Positions 45,562 through 54,790 of a stretch of DNA of 64,000 bases are shown in pieces (within the stretch, counting starts at the first letter, position 1; each line of letters opens with the position of its first letter). The notes beneath the pieces were generated by a model that saw only the letters and a program-made list of their open reading frames with translations, was not told the origin of the DNA and made no database searches. The translations under genes were made by a program, and so were the position numbers. This stretch comes from Sepioteuthis lessoniana (Eukaryota > Mollusca > Cephalopoda > Myopsida > Loliginidae). The stretch lies in NCBI GenBank assembly GCA_963585895.1, contig OY757904.1, positions 85,684,543 through 85,748,542 of the forward strand, in the 5' to 3' direction.

Positions 45562-47755
45562 CCGTGTGTGTGTGTCTGTGTGTATGATTCATGTTTTATT
45601 CAACTTTGGTTTGTGCAGAAATTTTTTGAAGAGTTCAACAGAAGAAAAAAAACAAAAAGCAGAAATGAAAGGAAATAAAAGTCAGAAAAGCATATAAAGA
45701 TAATAAATCATGAGCTGACTTTAGTCTTAGATGAATTTGTTCAATCAATAGATATTGACAGAAAGAAAGATTCTAGTGAATGATCAAAAAATGAAAATGA
45801 TGGTCATTACAGAAAGTAGTAGAAACATCAAAGCAAACAATCTTAACAATAGATTATTCAAAAGAAACTCATAGCTGAAAGTGACAATGAAAATATTTTA
45901 TGCATAGGAACAGAGAACTTCATTAGATTTTTTTTTTTAAGCAGGACTATAAATAAAAGATGAATTCTATGTGATCAAAGCTGAAATAAAAATGTAGAGA
46001 AGAGGAAAATCTCGTATTTTGTTTTGGCGTGCAATTTAATTCAACACTGAATTTCACCCAATCAGGATGACTTATCCTATTCAGCCCGGACCTTCATTTC
46101 CGGCTAGCAAAACGGGTGAGTGGCCAAAACCACTCTCTTCAGCTTGAGGCGGCGACCAGAACAGACGTGCCTCTGGTCGTCCCTGCTTAGCGATGCTTTT
46201 TAGCTAAACAAGCCACCCAGTGTGGACATCTCACTGTGGCTTTAACACTAGCAGCAGCAACATGGACACTCAACGAGGGAACCATCTAATTTATGGATTC
46301 TTTACGAGGAATCCCAGTGGAACATAAATTAGAAACATTCAGCATGCCTTCCACAGGCACCACTTCTTGTCACCCCAAAAATTTACTATGTCGATCCGAG
46401 CGCCACTCCGCTCTCGACACACAAAACTACACGGTGACCTTGAATACTTCCCTCACATGTCCAACAACACACTGCCATCTCAACACCTCGCTAAGCCATT
46501 TCGTCTCAAACATCCAACAAGCCTAAACACCACAAGTCTTGCAGCACCAAGAACAAACCAAATATTCAAAGCTGCAAATAAAGAACTTTCGCTGTTGTGT
46601 GTGTGTTGTTAAAGCAAAGTTTCGTAATTCATTTGTGTGCCTAAAAACATTTGCGTTGCCTTCAAACCGCTATAGAAGCACTATTAGGAAATATGTTTTG
46701 CATCAGAGTGAAAATTCTTAACTTTAGGCATTCCCATGCCTGTGAGCCCTTCCACTTTTGGCTCCTAGCTGAAAATATAAAATGATGTAATCTGTTAAAG
46801 CCTGATAAGCAATAGCAATGTAGAAATGAGGAATCCCTGGATGGAACTTAGGCTGCCTGTTGGATTCTAAAGGTTAAATAGTTTTCTTTTAAATTAATTT
46901 TTGAATTTCTTGTCTTTTGTATTGTTGTAAATTGTAGTATACTGTAAGTCTTTTAAATTGATTAAACAAATATTCAAAAATTTCTTACTTAATCATGTTG
47001 TTCATCTCTGATAATTTTTCAGCCATAGCCTTGTGATTTGGTCCGAATCTGTGGCCGCAGTGATCAACTCCCAGGAAATGAGCGATGAGTACATCCCAGT
47101 TAGTTTTTACCAATTCTGAATACAAATGTTTTTGAATACCAGAATCAACAGTATGCAAGTCTTTTACATTAAAAGAAGGAAAAGGAAACGACTTTTGGAA
47201 TCGTTTGGGAAAAAGTCCCGTCCATGTATCGTCTCCCAAAAACGTGATTCTCTTATTTTGTTTGACCAATTGGTCTATTATATTATCCTCAGTTATCTCT
47301 GGAGTTTTGAAGTTGGAACCAGCTTCTATAAAAGTGGGCAAACTTCCAGTTGTCAACCCTTTCAATCTCTGCATAGTAGTCGTCGGAGGGTCTGCAATGA
47401 ATTTGTACAGCAAAGCATGTTTCTTCTCTTTTAGTAATTTTTCGTGGACAACTTGAAGTTTGTTATGATAGGGCAGGTCGAAATTTGATGAGGTCACATT
47501 GTTCGGAGCTAGAAAATCGTAACGAAGACCGTCAATTATAATGATGACAGCCCGTTCAAATCTGTTATGCATCCAACATCCATCACGATTGTTAGTCAAC
47601 ATATCCGCAAAGTTAACTTCACATTCATTCTTCTTTAATAAGACGGTCCGTTTCAGTAAAAATCCACGCGCAAATATAAACACAGCCACTCCATAAAAGC
47701 TGGTTAAGAACAACAGTATACCAAAAAGTTGACACATGTGTAACAACATTTTCAA
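30165..47755 (-). CDS. PIGO: GPI ethanolamine phosphate transferase 3 (complete, five coding exons)
   Basis: PIGO transfers ethanolamine phosphate to the third mannose of the GPI anchor in the ER membrane, working with PIGF; this group later links the protein. Exons in order are 47,755-46,989, 42,617-42,470, 41,142-39,405, 31,638-31,256 and 30,353-30,165, all with GT/AG junctions and consistent phases. Together they encode 1,074 residues, close to the 1,089 of human PIGO. An N-terminal membrane segment (residues 9-30) is followed by a lumenal alkaline-phosphatase-like domain: D75 in IIIIDGLRYD, the Thr cluster 125-127 in PPTTTMQRLKGLTTGSLP, D175/D176 in FLGDDTW, D231 and H235 in GVDHCGH, and D273/H274 in GDHGMSNTGDHGG. 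A large multi-pass C-terminal region follows. No stop or frameshift was found, so the gene looks functional. Introns hold many transposons. Confidence 0.96.
30354..31255 (-). other. PIGO intron 4 (902 bp)
   Basis: Contains a degraded tRNA-like SINE head on the minus strand (CACATGGTGTAATGGTTAGT, about 30,525-30,550) and AT-rich sequence. Nothing else was recognised. Confidence 0.7.
31256..31638 (-). CDS. PIGO: PIGO exon 4
   Basis: Acceptor CATTCAG, donor GTGAGTATT. Encodes residues 885-1012 including WSLLSMFFFYATGHQASISN, IQWQAAFVGFYGDFSSNIIP and several membrane segments. FYATGHQ...IQWQAAF is strongly conserved in PIGO/PIGG-type proteins. Confidence 0.94.
31975..32190 (-). mobile_element. 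tRNA-derived SINE, family 2, degraded
   Basis: The plus strand shares with the SINE at 16,910-17,199 the order GAATTCA...TTTTCCTTC, CTACCTTACTATTTACCCAT, GGGTGTTA-like and GGATTTGAACTTGG (B box reversed). Its tRNA head at the right end is worn. Confidence 0.75.
32525..33377 (+). mobile_element. Unclassified dispersed repeat, copy 1 (in LINE ORF2)
   Basis: The segment from TTCGCATTTTTGTTTGGCAC to CATTCCTATTGCTA interrupts the LINE between its linker and RT. AAAGAAT occurs on both sides (32,518-32,524 and 33,378-33,384). It aligns with 46,011-46,709 along patches such as ATTTCACCCAATCAGGATGA, CTTATCCTATTCAGCCC, CTAATTTATGGA and ACAACA-rich ends. No known protein or tRNA promoter was recognised, so its class is unknown. 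A non-autonomous LTR or DNA element is possible. Confidence 0.75.
33640..34600 (-). pseudogene. LINE ORF2 endonuclease (APE) and linker
   Basis: The minus strand reads MTYKIIQWSCCGYKANYNEL, later YIPRYDSINEKELNNLI, LLPKPFIFMGNLNHNIIWG (the usual GDLNAH box altered) and, in a shifted frame, a decayed SDHYP-type end. These are the order and spacing of apurinic-type endonucleases of Jockey/I LINEs. Stops and frameshifts are frequent. Confidence 0.83.
34620..35697 (-). pseudogene. LINE ORF1 with internal poly-Lys insertion
   Basis: From ATG 35,697: MEVAKKTYLDLLLEQKSFYH, RSPDLSLYTLDEIKIK, ILSLNTPQTSTKIKIGYTMT, then a run of lysines coded by A25 (plus-strand T25, 35,401-35,425). Zinc-knuckle pieces (CKRCEES...) and YEAWKK / KISFLEARKLVG follow in other frames. 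This is the same ORF1 type as the remnant at 4,017-4,560. Confidence 0.83.
36090..36220. repeat. Purine-rich low-complexity DNA
   Basis: The plus strand is nearly all A and G (GAGAGAGAGAAAAAAGGAGA-type sequence). Mirror-like tracts of this kind can be prone to slippage. Confidence 0.85.
36221..36270 (+). pseudogene. 3' half of a tRNA-Phe-like sequence
   Basis: TTTAGACTGAAATCTAAAGG has the anticodon stem and GAA anticodon of tRNA-Phe with one base missing from the loop, followed by CTGGTTCAATCCCGGGTTCA (T arm, B box). The 5' half is replaced by the purine-rich tract. It is either a retroposed tRNA fragment or the head of a SINE. Confidence 0.75.
38566..38765 (-). mobile_element. SINE family 1, headless copy
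   Basis: The minus strand shares with 26,690-26,970 the segments GGTACTTGAT, CAGCATTATAAGGTAC, GGAGCAATCCAGGGAA, ACACCTTGGTGTAGTAGCTA and CACCCTTGACTATGGTC. The tRNA-like promoter part is missing. Confidence 0.87.
39405..41142 (-). CDS. PIGO: PIGO exon 3 (large membrane exon)
   Basis: Acceptor TTTTTCAG, donor GTAAGTGAC. Encodes residues 306-884: SSVVPTIFQIDLVPTISLLL (end of the catalytic domain with the conserved Q-x-D-x-V-P-T block), GIPIPFSNLGMVIGDLF, then many hydrophobic segments. The exon is continuous with no stop. The long unspliced exon contrasts with the many short exons of vertebrate PIGO. Confidence 0.95.
41143..42469 (-). other. PIGO intron 2 (1.3 kb)
   Basis: AT-rich, with a SINE at 42,321-42,434 close to the exon 2 donor. 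Nothing else was recognised. Confidence 0.8.
42321..42434 (-). mobile_element. tRNA-derived SINE, family 3, with 13-bp target duplication
   Basis: CAAATAAGAGGTT occurs at 42,308-42,320 and 42,435-42,447. The minus strand carries TTGGTGTAATGGTTAGCAAG (A box) and GTGAGTTCGAGTCTCATTGG (B box), ending in GGCCTTGTGCCACATC and TAAGTAAAATGCTTAGTAAA. Perfect duplications suggest a young insertion. Confidence 0.92.
42470..42617 (-). CDS. PIGO: PIGO exon 2
   Basis: Acceptor TTTTCAG, donor GTAATG. The split Asn codon from exon 1 (AA|C) continues into SVIKLLKEDTILFVFGDHGM, then SNTGDHGGDSKDEIESGLFV and YSPSQLISK. This carries the metal-binding GDHGM and the GDHGG block. Encodes residues 256-305. Confidence 0.95.
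44040..44890 (+). pseudogene. Unrecognised decayed coding-like sequence
   Basis: Plus-strand frames give runs such as DKEVINTVHYRNAATGQITI and, at 44,592-44,886, an open frame of 98 codons with FTIDYPKETIEIDNEKILCI. Part of it recurs at 45,830-45,925 in broken form. I do not recognise a family. A dead transposon or gene fragment in two copies is the simplest view; chance openness in AT-rich DNA is possible. Confidence 0.35.
46011..46709 (+). mobile_element. Unclassified dispersed repeat, copy 2 (PIGO intron 1)
   Basis: Runs from CTCGTATTTTGTTTTGGCGT to TTTTGCATCAGAGT with GAAAAT on both sides (46,005-46,010 and 46,710-46,715). It is markedly richer in GC than the intron. It matches the repeat at 32,525-33,377 in patches over its length, in the same orientation. 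Ends AATAAAGAACTTTCGCTG then GT-rich, near position 46,580. Confidence 0.72.
46989..47755 (-). CDS. PIGO: PIGO exon 1 with start codon
   Basis: The ATG at 47,755 opens MKMLLHMCQLFGILLFLTSF, a signal-anchor helix, followed by GFLLKR, the FL-x-x-R motif seen after the first helix in PIG-N/O/G enzymes. Another Met at residue 3 could also start the protein. Encodes 255 residues plus two bases and ends at donor AA|GTAAGA. Confidence 0.95.
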
Positions 47756-49065
47756 TCATTTAAAATTACAGTTCCAATCAGTAATGATCGAGACAAGCGT
47801 TTGTTTGTTTTTTTTCTTGTCACATGCACAGTATGAGCCAATGCCAGTCAATAGCTTGGCTTAAATAATGAATGATAATCATTAAAATTCAATTTCAAAA
47901 TGCCACTTAGTTGAGTAAAGAACGTTTCAGTGTAAAGCGCAAAGTAAATAAGGAAGGTGACAAGTCAACAAGATAAAATCAGTTTTAAGAAGAGTGATAA
48001 GTGAATGTCCTAATTATTGAGAACAGAAAAAAAAATTGAGGCCTTAAGGTAGAATAAATAAATAACTGAATAAATAGCACTTATAACTCAAAACGCAGTT
48101 TATTTTAAATGCCTTTTAGAAAATACAATTACCAAATGCTTTTCGCTGAATTCAGAGCAGTTTATTTTAAACGAAGAGAAGCAACAAAAAAAAAAAAAAA
48201 ACGTTTCAAAAATAAATAAATGAAATAAAAGGAATAAATAAAATAGATAAAGAAAATAAAATAAAATTCTGTGAATTAATTTTTTTAATTTAAAAATTTG
48301 AATTTAAGTCTTAGATTACGTGGCAGTTGAATAAAATTCCAAAATAATTTTACTAATCAGACGATGAAAGGTTAATTTGTCCACCAGTCAATTAATATCC
48401 ATTAAAACGCAACAATGTCCTTGTGTCGGGGGTCTTTTTACAGACATCTCAGTCCAACAATTATTTAAATAAAAGATAAATTTGTGTTAAACAAGAGAAA
48501 ACATTGATGAATAGCAAAATATTAGCACGAGGGGAATTAACAACAATAATTTTAGTGTTGTAGTCAACATCATTGCATTGTTACTTTTAAACATATCTTA
48601 ACTACAAACTTACACTTGTTATTTCTTTCTAAGTGCAATCAGTCAATTATTGGAAAACCGGGCGATGTCGCCGAGGAAGAAGGACAACAGCATAAGTTTA
48701 GCACATGGAAGTGATAGACAAAAATAAGTGGTTTAAACAAGTGGCGCTATCTGGTGACACCGGTACTTTAATCCAAGGTAGATAACTCTACTTACTGGAG
48801 ATGAAATATATACAAACATTACTAAAATGTCATGTTTCAAAAAAGTTTTCCCCCTTATTTTTCAATCTTCAAATGATTAGTACTTCTCAAAATGTCGTCT
48901 TTAGAGTAGTAGAGACATAAACCAGGAAAATTTTTTATAGGAGAATTTTATAAAAATCACATAATTTCATTTAAAAATGTAAGCACTAAATATCAATGGG
49001 AAAATTTTTGTCAACAAATTTAATTTTGTTTTCTTTTATATGTGCGTGTGTGTATGTGGAGACTG
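47756..49065. other. PIGO upstream region
   Basis: AT-rich with A-runs (48,185-48,201). No TATA box or CpG-rich promoter could be assigned with confidence, and no other gene was seen. A 5' UTR intron cannot be excluded. Confidence 0.5.
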
Positions 49066-49329
49066 TTGCAGAGCCGATAAGCATGTTGACCACGCAAATA
49101 AATTAAGTTTAATGCGTGTGAGTAAGTGACAGCCAAAGATAATGAAGGAACAAAAGCGAGGTAACAAATATAACAAGTGACAATTTATTGTCAGATCTAC
49201 AAACGTGTGTAAAGTCCGTGATGGTCGTATTCGGTCTTCAGCTGGAATGGTAACGTTGATAGCTGGTATGGGTGAGATGTAGATGAGTGCAGCTTGATGT
49301 TAGTTGCGGGTAGCTGACGTAGGTTGATC

Positions 49330-49530
49330 GAGTCGTTGAAAAAGCTGGAGGATCATAGCTGGAAGTTGAGGTCGGACGAGTCGTAGAACGCAGCTGGATG
49401 ATCGTAGCTGGAAGCTGAGGTCGGTTGAGTCGTAGAACGCAGCTGGATGATCGTAGCTAGAAGCTGAGGTCGGTTGAGTCGTAGAATGCAGCTGGATGAT
49501 CATCGTAGGAAGCTGGTGTCGGTCGTAGTT
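49330..49530 (+). repeat. 49-bp minisatellite, about four copies
   Basis: TCGTAGAACGCAGCTGGATG starts at 49,381 and 49,430, and a one-base variant starts at 49,479, exactly 49 bases apart. A partial unit lies on each side. Confidence 0.93.
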
Positions 49531-49865
49531 GGTAGATTGATATTCCCGGTTATTGTTCATGTGTTGGGTTAACCGAGGATGTGTCGATCCGGTTGTTGGC
49601 TCGTACTGCGAGTCGTACGTGAGCCAGGTGTTGCAAAGGTAGGGCGCTCCGTAACAGCGAGTCGTACGTGGACTGCGTGGTACCTTGCAGGAGCGTCGAG
49701 GTCGAGTTTGGTGATGGCAGCTTGGTCGTGTTGTGTCGGGCGAGCTAGTGACTAAGACTGAGCCGTGTTTTAGTGTTACAGACCAAGTGAAAGGTCGGAG
49801 AGACCGTGGTTATGGTTTGCCAGACCTTAGTACAGACGAGATCGAGCGAACGAGTCGGAGATGCT

Positions 49866-50045
49866 AGGGCTTTGTCGTGCCCCCTAGCCGTGCGGACGTA
49901 ACGAGACGATAGCTGAGGCTTTGCCGTGTCAAAGCCGTGCGGACGATAGCTATGGCTGGGTCGCGCCAAAGCCGTGCGGACGTATCGGACGGGAGCGAAA
50001 GTTTTGCCGTGTCAAAGCCGTGCGGACGTATCGGGCGCAAGCTTG
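49866..50045 (+). repeat. Hairpin repeat cluster 1 (GCCGTGCGGACG)
   Basis: GCCGTGCGGACG occurs at 49,887, 49,934, 49,971 and 50,017. It is usually preceded by GGCTTTGCCGTGTCAAAGCC, which can form a 7-bp stem with a 6-base loop. Confidence 0.88.
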
Positions 50046-50619
50046 TGGGGTTTGAAGTGTTTTTAGGTAGTCAGTGGCTAAGGGCAAGGCTGTGTTGCCG
50101 TAAGATATCTGACTCCATATTTTGGTTATATTATTTTACCCCACGTTGACTGGCCGGTGCAATGCCTTGCCCAAAGAAGGTCCATAAGAAATATACAAAA
50201 AGGAAAAGATAAAAACAGATAAAAGACGAAAAACATTTCTTTCATACTTTCCTTTATTTACCTGGTGAATGGACTAACCAACGCTACGTCTAAAGACATA
50301 GCGTGGTGCCCAAAACACCAGACAGTAAAATCGGTGTTGTCGGTTCGACGTCACTACCCTAAAAAAGAGGTTGGTTCACAGAAAACCTGAGTATTTATCT
50401 CTCTTCACCGGCTCCAAATTCGCTACTCGAAAATCCTTCTAATTTTGGCGCGACCGCTTCTCATTGGCTACTTTACATTTTATTATTTTTCTTTTTTCTG
50501 ATTTTAACCGGATGGATGCGTGGAGCCTTATGCGTGGCGACGCGTTTATACATTTTGTATCAGGCAGCCGACGAGTCAATATCCGGTTGGGAGTTTTTTT
50601 GTTAATTCCTAAATCGCCA

Positions 50620-50830
50620 CAAGCTAAGGCTTTGTCGTGCCGAAGCTGTACGGACGGCCGGACGATAGCGAAGGGTTTTCCGTGTCAAAGCCGTGCGGAC
50701 GATAGCTAAGGCTGTGCCGCGCCGAAGCTGTACGGACGGTAACGAAGGCTTTGCCGTGTCAAAGCCATACGGACATATCGGACGGGGCTAAGGCTGAGCC
50801 GCACCGAAGCTCTGCACAAACGAGCGGACA
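50620..50830 (+). repeat. Hairpin repeat cluster 2
   Basis: The same motif family recurs in diverged form: CTTTGTCGTGCCGAAGC, TTTTCCGTGTCAAAGCCGTG and GGCTTTGCCGTGTCAAAGCC. Each is followed by a CGGAC box. Confidence 0.82.
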
Positions 50831-51210
50831 GGCCAGGAGGGCGAGGCTAAGATTGGCGTTATCTTACCGCTGCGCAGATAGTGAAGCGGTAGCTAAAGGC
50901 TGAACCGTGCCTTTGGCGCTGCGCAGCTGATCGGACAAGCGGAACCGAGCGAGGGTTAACACTGGCTGGTCTTAGAATCCGTCTTCGTGTTTGCCTCCAG
51001 GCCGTCTATTTCGGCGAGCCAGTAAAGGCTGCCAGAGATACTCCGACCCGCAGACGGTGACCTCTTATGGTCCTTAAAAGGGCCGTTTGTACATAAATAT
51101 GTGATGGGAAAGGCGAATGCACCACGTGATGTAGGATTCGAGCCTTTCGGAGACAGCTAAGAGCAGCTCCTGAGAGCGTCCGATGACCTCTAATTATTAT
51201 TGCACCACAC

Positions 51211-51423
51211 GTTTGTAAATAGAAAGTTATAAAAATGGGTGTAAAGATAAATCATTTCTTTAGCGTAGCGTCGGCTATCGAAGATGATTTATTCCATTTT
51301 TATAGCGTTGTTTCTGACAGAAGTGTTCTGTTAATATTGTTAATTTCAAATTTATCCTTTTTTTTTATCTGAGACGAGAGGTTAAGGTCGTAAAAAGGGA
51401 TTCGTCACTTCCGTTCGTAACCG
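51211..51423. repeat. Direct repeat, unit 1
   Basis: Shares TAAATAGAAAGTTATAAAAA, GATGATTTATTCCAT, TTGTTTCTGACAGAAGTGTT and CGTCACTTCCGTTCGTAACC with 51,864-52,081. It includes an ATAAATCAT...ATGATTTAT inverted pair. Confidence 0.92.
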
Positions 51424-51863
51424 ATGTAGGATTCGAGCCTTTCGGTGCCCGCTAAGAGCGGACCCTGAGAGCATCCGAGGACCTCTAATTTATTTATCAT
51501 ACGTCCCACCAACGCACGAATATGGCACAAGGCCGTTTTTAAGGTGGGTCCGGTCGCAGAGCCAAAGCCCCTACGCGTCCGGCGAGGTCAAAAATACCTT
51601 CGGCCCCGTCGGCATTCCTTTTTTAGGAGCGCCTCAGGCGCCAGGCAATAACCCCCCCCGAAGGGGTTAAAATCCTGGGCGGATGGCCCCCTGAGACCGG
51701 AGGAACTCTCCAGTACCGAGGCACACCCGGCAGAACCGTCCAAAGGTACGACGGCCTACCGAATACAATCCAACAACTGGAGAGGAAAGATCCGAGGTCC
51801 TCTAATGTTTTTCCATCGCAGAAGCCTTTGTTATATGAAAGTGGGGCAGAGCCACACTGCTGA

Positions 51864-52081
51864 GTTTGTATAAATAGAAAGTTATAAAAATGGGCGTAAA
51901 GATAAATCACTCCTCTAACCTGGTGTAAGCTAGCGAAGATGATTTATTCCATCTTTATAGCGTTGTTTCTGACAGAAGTGTTCTGCTAATATTGTTAATT
52001 TCAAATTTATCCTCCCCCTTTTTTATCTGAGACGGGAGGTTAAGGTCGTAAAAGGGGCTTCGTCACTTCCGTTCGTAACCG
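51864..52081. repeat. Direct repeat, unit 2
   Basis: Second copy of 51,211-51,423, starting about 653 bases further on and differing mainly in the middle and in a C-rich versus T-rich tract near 52,014. Confidence 0.92.
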
Positions 52082-52085
52082 GATG

Positions 52086-53214
52086 TTGTTTTGTCTAGGG
52101 CGAGTAATCCGATGTGTACGTTAGTGGACAGGTTACGACAAGGCTTACTTCCTGATCAAAATACCTCTTTCCTCATTCACAATAAAAATAACCTCTACTT
52201 ATTGGTAACCAATGCAAAAAAGAACACGAAACCTTTTATATGTAACATCTCCTATAAGTCTACTTTTTTCACAAAAGGTTTTAGGGAATGAATGAATTTA
52301 ATTGAATTAAAAAAGAAAATGATTAAAATATGCAAAAACTCCTAGAGGCCTCTGAAAGGAAAAAGGGCGACGCATGGATAAAGAAAAAGGGACCTTCCGA
52401 CAAAAGGAGGAAGCCCATTTCTCTTTCAGCCAGTGACCAGCGGAGTGACAACACCTTGCTAACAAGTGGAGGACGCCACGCGTTCGTTTTTGGGCGACGC
52501 ATTGGCTAGCCCTTCCATTAGTAGCAGCCGTCTCGTTTAACAGTATGCCAAAATATAAAAAGCTACGAAATGGACCTATCGAACTACGAACTAAAACCCT
52601 GAACTTAGACAAACTCTCAAAAGCGACTAACACATTGTTAAAGCTTTAAAATACCAAATAAGGACACAAGAAACGATTAACATATTTTTAAACACCATGA
52701 CTGGGGGATTCAACCATTTCAATTGTATTCAGGGAAAATTCCCTCATCCATTGAATGATTGTTGAACCCAGGAAATAAAGGAAAATTTAAAAAAAAAACT
52801 TTCTTCGTCTCCTATCTGTTGCTGTCTTCTTTCGTATAATTCTTTTTGGGCCCTCTTGTTCAGGGAGTTACATCAACAAGACAACATGGGGTAAAAATAG
52901 AATAACCTCAGACTGGACTCAGAAAAAACAGTAACACTGCTAGCCCTGAATTCGCCTGACCCCCCCCCCCAAAGTATGTAGAAAGCCATTTGTTTTATTT
53001 TTTTCAAGGGAGAATCTTACTGTGAACTTTAAACAACTTTATTTTCTCCTATAATCAGCTTTCACAAACAGATGTGTATATTAAATTCAAACATCAAGTG
53101 GTTATAAACTACCAAGACTATGTGAATCTGACACTCATCTTTGATTACAATTCACCTATAAAGTAAAGGCATACATAGGTTGTAGGACCAATAAATGCAT
53201 TGATCCTGCAAACT
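52086..53214. other. Stretch without recognised genes
   Basis: An open frame on the minus strand (52,633-52,307, 108 codons) has no family resemblance. A C10 run lies near 52,962. I see no repeats linking it clearly to blocks A or B. Confidence 0.5.
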
Positions 53215-54790
53215 GTTGTAAATGATAGAGGAGTGATTGACAGAGGACAAGATAAATGACAAGGATAAGTGGATTAGTTTAAATGTCGGGTTTTTATTGA
53301 GCGAATCGTACATGAAAAATGTTCATGGGTGTAGAAACGCAGTTGCTGGCTAATGTTTGTGTTGTATAGAGACGCAGAAAGTTATGCTGTACAATGTTGT
53401 AGATTTGGCTGTCTATAAGTTTATGGTGACAGCACTTCTAAAGGATCAGCATGGTCTCAGTGCTTGGTGCAGATAGTAGGTATAGCTGTATGGTCAGGTT
53501 GTAGACATAGCTGGAGACGATTAAAAAATTTGGACACATTGGTTGCAGAAGCTGGATGTGTGATGTCTTAGTTTATGCAATCCTTGGTTAACCTGATGGG
53601 GGTTATCGATGTGGCCTTGAAGTGCAAGTGCTAGTCTTAGCAGAGTTCTCGCTTATGGACTAGGGTGATGCAGAGGCCTGCTGCTTGGTGATACAGGAGC
53701 AGGTGCTGCTAGTTTTCTGCAAGTGTGGCTGGCTACCGTGTCGTCATCTCGTGGTATCTGCAAACAGGTGTAGAGAGGAGACCAGAGGGGATCCTCAAAA
53801 GACTTTCTGAAATTAATCCTTAAAAGTACTGGTTTAAAACTTTCTGAATTTAGTGCTGAGAAGAGCTGTTTGAATGAAAGAGAGCAGTGTGATTGTTTGG
53901 AAGCTAGCATTGGCTGTGTTGGGTCTGCAGCTGAGATTGGTTGGATTCCACATTGGCTACTTTGGCTGGTGGTAGGGATGCAGACTCCCAAATTTGACAG
54001 TTTGCTGCTGGGAGAGGAGCAGATAGCTCCCCTCTATGCAATATTTGTCATTGCCTCCCACCAGACAGGACTTGACATAAGGCCTTTTTTATAGTGGGGG
54101 TTTAGGCACAAGCCAAGTCTCAAGCCCTACTGGTTGTATGCTGGTCATCGGCTCACTCAGTACAATGTGAGTCAGATGAGCATACTGCTGGGCTTGGACT
54201 CACTCGATATATTATTTAAGCCTAGCATGTATGCCTGCTCATAGATTGAACTAAACGTCATTGCTCACCAGCCGGTGGCCTAGCCGAACCTAGGAACTAT
54301 TCAGCCTTGAACCTGTCCTTGACCTTGAGAAGCGGGGAAGGAACAGATACCCCTCTTCCAGACACAAAGCCTGCCGCGCTCTGGTATTTGTCGAGCGCCC
54401 CGCATATGCTCGAATCTGGCCCAAGGCCTTTTTTTATTTGTGTACCAACTGCAGGACCGTTGCCCACACACACATGGCAGTTCCAAAAGTGCCTTGAGCC
54501 TCATCAGTATTCCCCTAAAAAGGACTGCCTCAGATGCCAGGTGATAAATTTACCCTCTCTGGAGAGAGTTAGAGCTTGGAGGGTGTCAGCCACAAGACGC
54601 GAATGCTGCCCCACCCCAGGCATCTGTATCAGGCAGCCTCAACCGACTACCACCAAGCCAAAACACACCTGACCTGTTCCGTGTACTAGTGAACATGGCT
54701 GGCCGAAGTGTGTCCCGATTCAGTGGGCAAGGACTGCAAGTCAAAAAGACAATGTAGTTGCTTGCCTGCTGGGTTTATATAGCAGTAAGA
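53215..54790. repeat. Repeat block B, diverged relative of block A
   Basis: Patches align in the same order with block A: ATAAGGCCTTTTTTATA / GGCACAAGGCCGTTTTTAA, then TATTCCCCTAAAAAGGACTG and GCCTCAGATGCCAGGTGATA, against GGCATTCCTTTTTTAGGAGC and GCCTCAGGCGCCAGGCAATA. The hairpin clusters of block A are missing. No coding domain was found. Confidence 0.5.

Larger units (their letters stand above)
42618..46988 (-). other. PIGO intron 1 (4.4 kb)
   Basis: AT-rich. It contains (TA)n at 44,978-45,009 and 45,508-45,552, (GT)n at 45,337-45,362, a SINE family-3 fragment near 45,160-45,225, a pair of related segments at 44,655-44,745 and 45,830-45,925, and an unclassified repeat at 46,011-46,709. 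Confidence 0.75.
49066..52085. repeat. GC-rich repeat block A (unclassified element)
   Basis: Composition changes sharply from the AT-rich flanks. Within it lie a 49-bp minisatellite (49,330-49,530), two clusters of short hairpin repeats (49,866-50,045 and 50,620-50,830), a duplicated GATGTAGGATTCGAGCCTTT segment (51,128 and 51,423) and a 0.2-kb direct repeat (51,211-51,423 and 51,864-52,081). No protein domain was recognised on either strand. Parts match block B at 53,215-54,790. A large non-autonomous element or an LTR-rich remnant is possible. Confidence 0.6.

Noticed and set aside
45494..45697. Frame beginning with alternating Tyr/Ile
   Set aside because: Translation of the (TA)n and (GT)n microsatellites.
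49300..49560. Open frame of 86 codons on the minus strand with repeated Gln/Leu/Ser blocks
   Set aside because: It is the translation of the 49-bp minisatellite and has no gene context.
51623..51910. 95-codon minus-strand frame in GC-rich block A
   Set aside because: GC-rich DNA has few stops by chance; no motif seen and the region is repeated.
52307..52633. 108-codon minus-strand frame between blocks A and B
   Set aside because: No motif, no splice context; kept only as part of the unassigned stretch.
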